This document shows, in pieces, positions 35,512 to 43,295 of a DNA stretch of 64,000 bases (within the stretch, counting starts at the first letter, position 1; each line of letters opens with the position of its first letter). Origin of the DNA: Insolitispirillum peregrinum (GTDB lineage: Bacteria; Pseudomonadota; Alphaproteobacteria; Rhodospirillales; Rhodospirillaceae); assembly GCF_042665255.1 (NCBI RefSeq), contig NZ_JBHTCD010000015.1. One strand, written 5' to 3'. The notes under the pieces were generated by a model that had not been told where the DNA came from, did not search any database, and worked only from the letters and a program-made list of their open reading frames with translations. The position numbers and the translations under genes were made by a program.

Positions 35512-36174
35512 CTATCCCAGCATGGCTGCTCCGCCGTTGTGCCACCAGGCCCGGGCGACTGACGCCGCCCACGGCCCGCCGTGACCGGAAAAGAGTTGGT
35601 CTTCCGGGACCACCTCGTCAAGCAAGGTGGTGATCGAGGCGCGCAGATGGGCGGTATTGCCGCCGGGGAAGTCGGTGCGGCCAAAGCCGTGATCGAACAG
35701 CGTATCACCGGTCAGGGCAAAACCGGGGAAGCTGTAGCAGACGCCCCCTGGTGTGTGTCCCGGCGTTGCCACCACCTTGACCCCGCCCGCCAGATCCAGA
35801 ACCGCCTGATCGGCAAAATAGGTGACCGGTGGCACGGTCAGTGCGGTGCGCAGCAGGGCCATGCCCCATTCTGCCGCCGCATCCAGAATCACCTGTTCGT
35901 TCTGGTGGGCATAAACCGGGGCTTTGGTACCGTCGGCCACCTGCTGCAATCCGGCAACGTGGTCGGGGTGGCCGTGGGTCAGCAGGATGGCGGTGACGGT
36001 TCCGCCCATCCGGTCGGCGGCGGCGAGAATCTCGCGCGGGCTTGCACCGGGATCAACGATCATGGTGCTGGCGGTCGGGCGATGGTGGACCACATAGCAG
36101 TTCTCGTAATAGGGCGGGGCTGTCACCACCTGCCGCAGCTCGTAGTCACCAAACTGAAAGGTCTGCTCTGCCAT
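35512..36174 (-). CDS. MBL-fold metallo-hydrolase
   Basis: Glyoxalase II-like hydrolase of 220 residues. The metal motif is LLTHGHPDHVAGL. Further ligand regions are TPGHTPGGVCYSF, GDTLF near the middle and SGHGGPW near the C-terminus. I chose the ATG at 36174 because AGAAGGGG lies six bases upstream; the ATG at 36180 touches that site. Substrate unknown; a thioester or persulfide hydrolase is a family-level guess. Confidence 0.85.
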   Translation of the reverse strand: MAEQTFQFGDYELRQVVTAPPYYENCYVVHHRPTASTMIVDPGASPREILAAADRMGGTVTAILLTHGHPDHVAGLQQVADGTKAPVYAHQNEQVILDAAAEWGMALLRTALTVPPVTYFADQAVLDLAGGVKVVATPGHTPGGVCYSFPGFALTGDTLFDHGFGRTDFPGGNTAHLRASITTLLDEVVPEDQLFSGHGGPWAASVARAWWHNGGAAMLG

Positions 36175-36237
36175 CGCCATCCCCTTCTGCCAGCGGCAGG
36201 GTTATCGGTCCGTTCCGTGCGTTACCTTATAATCGCA

Positions 36238-37461
36238 TTATTTCGGCAATAACAGCCACAGTCGGCCAAAGTGCTTGAGGGTCCCGGCCATTTGCTCGGC
36301 TTGCGGTCCGGCACCGGCATAAATATCCAGACGCTCGCTGCCCTTGATGGCACCGCCACGATCCTGCACCGCCAGCAGGCGCGGCTGATAATGGTCAACC
36401 CGCCCGGCGGCATCGAGAATCGGCATTTCGATCAACACCACCGTGCCCGGCGGCAGGATGGTGGAGTCGGTGGCCGCACTGGCCAGCGGGGTCAGCGGCA
36501 CCCCCGCCGAGCCGGTGACTTCGTTCTGCGCAAAGCTGAGGAAGGTGTACGAGCCATTGAGGTTCATCACCGGTTCCGCCTGTCCCGGATGGCTGTTCAT
36601 CCAGGCGCGGATGGTCTGCATCGACACCTGATCGACGGGAATTTCCCCCTGCTCGACCAGCTTGCGGCCAATGCTGACATAGGAATGGCCGTTCTTGCCG
36701 CCATAGGACAGCAGACGGCGGCGGCCATCGGGGTACACGCCCATCCCCGAGCCTTGCACCTGCAGGAAATAGAGGTCAATCAGGCTGTTGGTCCAGGCGA
36801 TTTCCAGATTGCGCCCGGCAAGTGCCCCCCGGCTGATGTCGGTGCGCGACGGGAATGGGCCGTTGCCGTCGGGCTTGCGGTAGATGGGGACGGTAAAGGC
36901 CCCGCCGCGCCGGTCGGACAGGGAAATGGTCGGGGTGTAGTACGAGGTAAAGCGCACGTTGCCGCGTCCGTCGCCCTGCAACTGATAGCCCTGTACGAAA
37001 TCACTCAAGGGGCGGTTGCTGTGGCTCCAGCGTTCCAGTGCCTCCAGCACCGCCTGTGCGCTGCGCTGGGTGACAGGCGTGGGCAGGCCATCCAGTGGCT
37101 GGCTGGCGGGGAAGGTCCGGGAGTTCACCACCTTGCGCTGGGTGGCCAGCATCGGGGCAAGCGTCTCGTCTTTCACCACCGAGGCGGGCAGCGGCGCGGC
37201 CAGCGTGAACAGGCGGGGCAGTTCGGGATAGCTGGTGTTGCGTCCGTCGCCGACAAAGCCGGGCAGCTCGCCGGGCTTGTTGACCAGCGCAGACCCCGTT
37301 GCCGCCGGGGTGGACGATGACGGCGAGGAAGACGGAGAGCTTGCGCAGCCCGCAACGGCAAGGGCCATGCCGGCAAGGGCCAGCCAGCGGACAACACTCC
37401 TGCCTGCTGCCGCAAAACCGGAAGAAGTGGCAGGCTGCTGGCCCGGTGCGTGAGAGCGCAT
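36238..37461 (-). CDS. mltA: Membrane-bound lytic murein transglycosylase A
   Basis: Outer-membrane lipoprotein that cleaves peptidoglycan glycan strands to 1,6-anhydro products. The ATG at 37461 gives 407 residues with a signal peptide and lipobox ending VAGC (Cys39), then a serine-rich linker. Family motifs include YYTPTISLSDRRGGAFTVPIY, QVQGSGMGVYPDGRRR and the catalytic aspartate region VQDRGGAIKGSERLDIY. It lies 61 bases downstream of yejF on the same strand and could be cotranscribed with the peptide importer, a sensible link to murein peptide recovery. Confidence 0.95.
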   Translation of the reverse strand: MRSHAPGQQPATSSGFAAAGRSVVRWLALAGMALAVAGCASSPSSSPSSSTPAATGSALVNKPGELPGFVGDGRNTSYPELPRLFTLAAPLPASVVKDETLAPMLATQRKVVNSRTFPASQPLDGLPTPVTQRSAQAVLEALERWSHSNRPLSDFVQGYQLQGDGRGNVRFTSYYTPTISLSDRRGGAFTVPIYRKPDGNGPFPSRTDISRGALAGRNLEIAWTNSLIDLYFLQVQGSGMGVYPDGRRRLLSYGGKNGHSYVSIGRKLVEQGEIPVDQVSMQTIRAWMNSHPGQAEPVMNLNGSYTFLSFAQNEVTGSAGVPLTPLASAATDSTILPPGTVVLIEMPILDAAGRVDHYQPRLLAVQDRGGAIKGSERLDIYAGAGPQAEQMAGTLKHFGRLWLLLPK

Positions 37462-37522
37462 GGTGAAAAGGACTCCTTGGTAGACCGTCAGGGTCTTGCT
37501 GTGTGTGCGAACGGGGGCCGGA

Positions 37523-39142
37523 TCAGCCGACCAGCTCAAAGGCGGCAGCCATCAGGTCGCGGGTGTACGGATGGCGGGGGGCGGCAAAAATATCACTGGC
37601 CGGGCCTTGTTCAACCACTTTGCCATCCTTCATCACCACCAGATGGTCGGCCAGTGCCCGCACCACCCGCAGGTCATGACTGATGAACAGATAGGCCAAC
37701 TGATAACGCTGTTGCAGGCTGCGCAGCAGGTCGATGATCTGGCTTTGCATCGACAGGTCCAGCGCGCTGGTCGGCTCGTCGAGCACGATGAAGCGCGGTT
37801 TCAGCACCAGTGCCCGCGCAATGGCGATGCGCTGCCGCTGCCCGCCGGAAAACTCGTGCGGATAGCGGTCGGCGTGTTCGGCAGACAGGCCGACCTCCTG
37901 CAAGGCGGCCAGAACCTGCGCGTCCCGCTCGCTTTGCGGAGCCGAGGCGGCATGGATGGCCAGCCCCTCGCCGACGATCTCGCCGACGGTCATGCGGGGT
38001 GACAGGCTGCCATAGGGGTCCTGAAAGACGATCTGCATTTCCCGCCGCAAGGGCCGCAAGGCCGATGGGGACAGGGTGTCGATCCGCTGCCCGCCAAAGG
38101 TCACCGCGCCACTACCTTGGGTCAGGCGCAGCAGGCCCATGGCAAGGGTGGTCTTGCCCGAGCCGGATTCGCCAACCACCCCAACCGTCTGTCCCGCCCG
38201 TACCGACAGGCTGATGCCATCGACCGCCTTGATATGTCCCTGCGTCCGGCGCAGCAGGCCCTTTTTGACCGGGAACCACACCTTGAAGTCTTCGACCGCC
38301 ATCACCGTCGGGGCGTCAACGACCATCGGGGCCGGGGCACCGCCGGGTTCCGAGGCCAGCAGCAGGCGGCTATAGGGGTGTTGCGGGGCCTGAAACAACT
38401 GCTGCACCGGGGCCGATTCGACGATCTCGCCGTCCTTCATCACGCACACATGGTCGGCCATGCGGCGGACGATGGTCAGGTCGTGGGTGATGAACAGCAC
38501 CGCCAGCCCCAGCCGGGCCTGTAAATCCTTCAGCAAGCGCAGGATCTGCGCCTGAATGGTGACATCCAGCGCGGTGGTCGGCTCGTCGGCAATCAGGATG
38601 TCCGGCTCGTTGGCCAGCGCCATGGCGATCATCACCCGCTGGCGCTGCCCGCCGGACAGTTCATGCGGCAGGGCGTTCAGCCGCTGGCGTGGATCGGGCA
38701 GGCCGACCAGCTCCAGCAGCTCGATGATGCGGGCCTGCAGGGCGTCGCCGCGCAGGCCCCGGTGCAGGATCAGGACTTCGCCGACCTGCTTTTCAATCGA
38801 ATGCAGCGGGTTCAGGCTGGTCATCGGCTCCTGAAACACCATCGCGATGCGGTTGCCGCGAATCTGGCGCAGGGCGGTGGGCGAGGCTCCCAGCAGCTCC
38901 TGTCCTTCAAAGGTGATGCTGCCGTGCGGGTGGCTGGCAAACGGATAGGGCAGCAATTGCAGCAGGCTGAGCGCCGAGACCGACTTGCCCGAGCCGGATT
39001 CCCCGACCAGCGCCAGCGTCTGGCCCCGATAGAGGTCAAACGAGATGCCCCTGACCGCCATCACCTGCCGGTCGCCAGAGCCAAAGGCCACCGCCAGATC
39101 GCGCACCGATAAAACCGGCTGGGCCGCAGAAGGGTGTGTCAT
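37523..39142 (-). CDS. yejF: Dual-ATPase ABC transporter protein YejF
   Basis: 539-residue ATPase with two nucleotide-binding domains in one chain. The first has Walker A GESGSGKS in LALVGESGSGKSVSAL and signature LSGGQRQRVMIAMAL; the second has VGVVGESGSGKTTLAMG and FSGGQRQRIAIARAL. Oligopeptide-type C-terminal motifs (QHPYSRLLL, RHPYTRDLM) follow each. It powers the YejABE importer, known in enterobacteria for microcin C and peptide uptake. It starts five bases after yejE. Confidence 0.95.
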   Translation of the reverse strand: MTHPSAAQPVLSVRDLAVAFGSGDRQVMAVRGISFDLYRGQTLALVGESGSGKSVSALSLLQLLPYPFASHPHGSITFEGQELLGASPTALRQIRGNRIAMVFQEPMTSLNPLHSIEKQVGEVLILHRGLRGDALQARIIELLELVGLPDPRQRLNALPHELSGGQRQRVMIAMALANEPDILIADEPTTALDVTIQAQILRLLKDLQARLGLAVLFITHDLTIVRRMADHVCVMKDGEIVESAPVQQLFQAPQHPYSRLLLASEPGGAPAPMVVDAPTVMAVEDFKVWFPVKKGLLRRTQGHIKAVDGISLSVRAGQTVGVVGESGSGKTTLAMGLLRLTQGSGAVTFGGQRIDTLSPSALRPLRREMQIVFQDPYGSLSPRMTVGEIVGEGLAIHAASAPQSERDAQVLAALQEVGLSAEHADRYPHEFSGGQRQRIAIARALVLKPRFIVLDEPTSALDLSMQSQIIDLLRSLQQRYQLAYLFISHDLRVVRALADHLVVMKDGKVVEQGPASDIFAAPRHPYTRDLMAAAFELVG

Positions 39143-39147
39143 GCTGG

Positions 39148-40191
39148 TTATCCCGTGTTGCGCTGGGTGGTCTTGCGCGGGTCAAAGGCATCGCGCACCG
39201 CTTCACCGATGAATACCAGCAGCGACAGCATCACCGCCAGTGTGAGAAAGCCGGTGATCCCCAGCCATGGTGCCTGCAGGTTTTCCTTGCCCTGTTGCAG
39301 CAGGTCGCCGAGGGACGGGCTGCCCGGTGGCAAGCCCAGCCCGAGGAAGTCCAGCGAGGTCAGGGCCACAATCGACCCCGACAACACGAACGGCATGAAG
39401 GTCAGGGTGGCGGTCATGGCGTTGGGCAGAACATGGCGGACCATGATCTGCAGGTCGGACATGCCCAGTGCCCTGGCGGCGCGCACATAGTCGAAATTGC
39501 GCGCCCGCAGGAATTCGGCCCGCACCACCGCCACCAGCGAGGTCCACGAAAACAGCATCAGCACGATCAGCAGGGTCCAGAAGCCGGGGATCATCACGCT
39601 GGAGACAATCACCAGAATGAAGAACTGCGGCAGGCCGGACCAGATTTCCAGAAAGCGCTGGGCCAGCAGGTCGAGCCAGCCGCCGAAATAGCCCTGAACG
39701 GCCCCGACCGCGACACCGACCACCGACGAAGTGATGGTCAGGGTCAGGCCAAACAGGATCGACAGGCGAAAACCGTAAATCAGCCGGGCCAGCACATCGC
39801 GGCCCCCGTCATCGGTACCCAGCCAGTTGGTGGCGGTCGGCGGGCTGGGGGCCGGTTGTGGCAGGTTTTGATTGACGGTCTGATAGGAAAAGCGGATCGG
39901 TGGCCAGATCATCCAGCCCTTTTCGCTGATCAATCCTTGCAGATAGGGGTCACGGTAATCGGCATAGGTATCAAAGTCGCCGCCAAAGGTAGTTTCGGGA
40001 TAGTCTTTCAGCACCGGCGCATACAGCCCGCCGTCATAGGCCACCAGCAGCGGGCGGTCATTGGCGAGGAACTCGGCCCCCAGCGTCAGCAGGAACAGGG
40101 CGAGGAAAATCCACAGCGACCAGAAGCCGCGACGGTTGGCGCAAAAGGCCGACAGGCGGCGGCGGGTGAGGGGGCTCAGGCGGCGGCTCAT
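39148..40191 (-). CDS. yejE: ABC transporter permease YejE
   Basis: Inner-membrane permease of 347 residues. It begins with a basic region and a helix (FWSLWIFLALFLLTLGAEFLA), then a YejE-type periplasmic insert (YDGGLYAPVLKDYPETTFGG). The permease core has TNWLGTDDGGRDVLARLIYGF and the coupling stretch RAARALGMSDLQIMVRHVLPN. Its start overlaps the yejB stop by four bases. Confidence 0.95.
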   Translation of the reverse strand: MSRRLSPLTRRRLSAFCANRRGFWSLWIFLALFLLTLGAEFLANDRPLLVAYDGGLYAPVLKDYPETTFGGDFDTYADYRDPYLQGLISEKGWMIWPPIRFSYQTVNQNLPQPAPSPPTATNWLGTDDGGRDVLARLIYGFRLSILFGLTLTITSSVVGVAVGAVQGYFGGWLDLLAQRFLEIWSGLPQFFILVIVSSVMIPGFWTLLIVLMLFSWTSLVAVVRAEFLRARNFDYVRAARALGMSDLQIMVRHVLPNAMTATLTFMPFVLSGSIVALTSLDFLGLGLPPGSPSLGDLLQQGKENLQAPWLGITGFLTLAVMLSLLVFIGEAVRDAFDPRKTTQRNTG

Positions 40192-41303
40192 TGGCGGGCC
40201 TCGAAGTCAATGCGCGGATCGACCAGGGTGTAGGTAACGTCGCTGATCAGGTTCAGAACCAGACCAATCAGGGTGAACACGTAAAGGGTGCCAAAAATCA
40301 CCGGGTAGTCGCGGTTGACCACGCTTTCGTAGCCGAGCAGCCCCAACCCGTCGAGCGAGAACACCACCTCGATCAGCACGCTGCCGGCAAACAGGATCGA
40401 CACCAGCGCTGCCGGAAACCCGGCGATCACCAGCAGCATGGCGTTGCGAAAGATATGGCGATAGAGGATCTGCTTTTCCTCCAGCCCCTTGGCGCGGGCG
40501 GTGATCACGTACTGCTTGTTGATTTCTTCGAGGAACGAATTCTTGGTCAGCATGGTCAGGCTGGCAAAGCCGCCAATGGTCAGTGCCAGCACCGGCAGGG
40601 CCATGTGCCACAGGTAATCCAGCGCCTTGCCACCCCACGACAGGGTGGCCCAGTTTTCCGAGGTCAGGCCGCGTAACGGGAACCAGTTGAGATAACTGCC
40701 TCCGGCAAACAGCACCACCAGCAGGATGGCGAACAGGAACGACGGGATGGCATAGCCGATGATGATTGCCCAGCTGGTGGCGGTATCAAAGCGCGAGCCG
40801 TCGCGCACCGCCTTGGCAATCCCCAGCGGGATCGAGATGATGTAGATCAGCAGGGTTGACCACAGCCCGAGCGACACCGACACCGGCAGCTTTTCCAGCA
40901 CCAGCGTGAACACGCTGCGGCCACGGAAAAAGCTGTCGCCAAGGTCAAACACCAGATAATCGCGCAGCATCTGGAAATAGCGTTCGTGCAGCGGTTTATC
41001 AAAGCCGAACTGCCGTTCAAGCTGGGCGACGAACGCCGGGTCCAGTCCTTGCGCTCCGCGATAGCTGGACGACGGGCTGCTGCCCGATCCACTGGCAGGG
41101 GAGCCGGGGGAGGGGCCACGGACTTCCCCTTCGCCGCCACCGCTGAGGCGGCTGGTGGCATCAACGGCGGTGCCCTTGATCTGGGCAATTGCCTGTTCCA
41201 CCGGGCCGCCGGGGGCAATCTGGACGATAAAGAAGTTGATCGTCAGGATGCCCAGCAAGGTCAGCGGAATCAGCAGCAGACGGCGAAGGATGTACGCGCC
41301 CAT
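40188..41303 (-). CDS. yejB: ABC transporter permease YejB
   Basis: Permease partner of YejE, 371 residues. The N-terminal MGAYILRRLLLIPLTLLGIL and ITARAKGLEEKQILYRHIFRN (coupling helix) are typical. Between the first helix and the core lies a serine- and glycine-rich stretch (from about residue 55, SGGGEGEVRGPSPG) that is common in this subfamily. It lies 15 bases after yejA. Confidence 0.94.
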   Translation of the reverse strand: MGAYILRRLLLIPLTLLGILTINFFIVQIAPGGPVEQAIAQIKGTAVDATSRLSGGGEGEVRGPSPGSPASGSGSSPSSSYRGAQGLDPAFVAQLERQFGFDKPLHERYFQMLRDYLVFDLGDSFFRGRSVFTLVLEKLPVSVSLGLWSTLLIYIISIPLGIAKAVRDGSRFDTATSWAIIIGYAIPSFLFAILLVVLFAGGSYLNWFPLRGLTSENWATLSWGGKALDYLWHMALPVLALTIGGFASLTMLTKNSFLEEINKQYVITARAKGLEEKQILYRHIFRNAMLLVIAGFPAALVSILFAGSVLIEVVFSLDGLGLLGYESVVNRDYPVIFGTLYVFTLIGLVLNLISDVTYTLVDPRIDFEARQ

Positions 41304-41318
41304 CGGTGCAGGCTCCCC

Positions 41319-43160
41319 TTATTCGGCTTTGGGCTGAAAACCGGTCGGCAGGCCCTTGGGGTCGGTCCACCAGGCCATCAGCTGCATCCCCTGCATTGGT
41401 GAGACCGCTGGCATGCCGAAACGATTCCACAGCGCAACCCGGCTGCTGGAAATGTGCCAGTGCGGGATGACCTGATGGCTCCACAGCAGCACGCGGTCAA
41501 GGGCACGGGTGGCGGTGATCAGCTCGTTGCGGTCTTTCGCCTGCACCACCTTTTCAATCAGGGCATCAATCGCCGGCGAGCAAATGCCGGTGGTATTGCG
41601 CGAGCCATCCTGTTTGGCGGCCGTACAGCCCCAGAAATCACGCTGTTCATTGCCGGGGCTGAGCGATTGCCCCCAGACTTCGACCGTCATGTCGTAATCA
41701 AAGGTGTCCATACGGGTCTGGTACTGGGCGCTGTCAACGGTGCGCACCGATGCCTCGATCCCCAGTCGCTTCAGGTTCTGGGCAAAGGGCAGGGCGATGC
41801 GTTCCCATGTCGGGTCGGACAGCAGGATTTCAAAGCGGAACGGCTGGCCTTGTGCGTTGGTCAGCACTCCGTCCTTCACGCTCCAGCCCGCCGCCTTCAG
41901 CAGCTCCATCGCCTGCCGCAGATTGACCCGCAGGCCATTGTCCCCGGCGGTGGAGGGGGGCTGATACACCGCGGTAAAAACGTCGGGCGGCAGGTCTTTG
42001 CGCAACGGTTCCAGCAGCGCCAGTTCATCCTTGCCCGGCAGGCCGGTGGCGGCCAGTTCCGAGTTGTCGAAATAGGAAACGGTGCGCAGATACTGGCCGT
42101 AGAACAGGTTCTGGTTTGACCATTCAAAATCAAAGGCCAGCGCCAGCGCCTGCCGCACCCGGTCATCCTGGAACAGCGGGCGGCGCAGGTTATAGGCAAA
42201 GCCCTGCATGCCGGAGGGCATCTTGTGCGGCACGTCCAGCTTCAGCACCTTGCCGTCCTTGACGGCGGGGAAGTCGTAGCCGGTGGCCCACAGCTTGGCG
42301 ACGTTTTCCGGCCGCACGTCATAGGCTCCGGCCTTGAACGCCTCGAGCGCAACGGTGGTGTCGCGGTAATAGTCGTAACGGATGGTGTCAAAGTTATACA
42401 GGCCCCGGGTCACCGGCAGGTCTTTGGCCCACCAGTCGGCAACGCGCTCATAGACCACATGGCGCCCGGCCTCAAAGCTCTTCAGGCGATAGGGGCCACT
42501 GCCGACCGGCGGTTCCAGCGTGCTGGCCGAGAAGTCTTTGCCGTCCCAGAAATGTTTCGGCAGGATCGGCATCTCGCCCAGGGTCAACGGCAATTCGCGG
42601 TTGCTGCCATCCTTGAAGGTAAAGGTCACCTGACGGGGGCCGGTTTTGCTGACCTCTTTCACATCGCCATAGTAAAAGGCGTAAAAGGGCCGACCTTTTT
42701 CTTTCAGGGTATTGAAGGACCAGATCACGTCTTCGGGGGTGACCGGCTTGCCGTCGCTGAATTTGGCCTGCGGGCGCAGGGTAAAGGTGACAGCGGTGTT
42801 GTCCGGCGCCAGGGTGACGCTTTCGGCCAGCAGGCCGTATTCGGTAAAGGCTTCGTCGGCGGCCGGGGTCAGCAGGGTTTCGTACACCATGCCAATGCCT
42901 GCCGGGGGTGTTCCCTTGATGGTAAAGCTGTTGAAGGTGTCATAGCTGCCCATCGCCGCCAGCTTCAACTCGCCACCCTTGGGGGCGTCCGGGTTCACGT
43001 AGGCAAAATGCTTGAAGTCCGGCCCGTATTTCGGGCTGCCGTGCAGGGTCAGGGCGTGGCGGGGGGCATCACCGGCAAAGGCTGGCAGCGCCGGGGCCAC
43101 AAACAGGGCAGAACACCACAGCGGCAGCGCCAGCAGCGCACGACGGGAGACAGAAAGCAT
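41319..43160 (-). CDS. yejA: Periplasmic solute-binding protein YejA
   Basis: Cluster C (peptide-type) binding protein. The ATG at 43160 gives 613 residues with a signal peptide (MLSVSRRALLALPLWCSALF and on to AFAGD). The mature start contains HALTLHGSPKYGPDFKHFAYVNPDAPKGG-like sequence, and the segment GYDFPAVKDGKVLKLDVPHK is YejA-specific. It delivers peptides or modified peptides to YejBE. It is the first gene of yejA-B-E-F, and mltA follows. Confidence 0.94.
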   Translation of the reverse strand: MLSVSRRALLALPLWCSALFVAPALPAFAGDAPRHALTLHGSPKYGPDFKHFAYVNPDAPKGGELKLAAMGSYDTFNSFTIKGTPPAGIGMVYETLLTPAADEAFTEYGLLAESVTLAPDNTAVTFTLRPQAKFSDGKPVTPEDVIWSFNTLKEKGRPFYAFYYGDVKEVSKTGPRQVTFTFKDGSNRELPLTLGEMPILPKHFWDGKDFSASTLEPPVGSGPYRLKSFEAGRHVVYERVADWWAKDLPVTRGLYNFDTIRYDYYRDTTVALEAFKAGAYDVRPENVAKLWATGYDFPAVKDGKVLKLDVPHKMPSGMQGFAYNLRRPLFQDDRVRQALALAFDFEWSNQNLFYGQYLRTVSYFDNSELAATGLPGKDELALLEPLRKDLPPDVFTAVYQPPSTAGDNGLRVNLRQAMELLKAAGWSVKDGVLTNAQGQPFRFEILLSDPTWERIALPFAQNLKRLGIEASVRTVDSAQYQTRMDTFDYDMTVEVWGQSLSPGNEQRDFWGCTAAKQDGSRNTTGICSPAIDALIEKVVQAKDRNELITATRALDRVLLWSHQVIPHWHISSSRVALWNRFGMPAVSPMQGMQLMAWWTDPKGLPTGFQPKAE

Positions 43161-43295
43161 GGGCCGGCAAGCTCCTGAAGCAGCAGGGAGAGGGCGTGTC
43201 ACGGATGACACGCCCTCATAATGGGTTGCAAAACCGGATCAATCAAGCCTGCCACCCGTGGTGTCCAGACCCGTGTGACTGACACAACGAGGGGC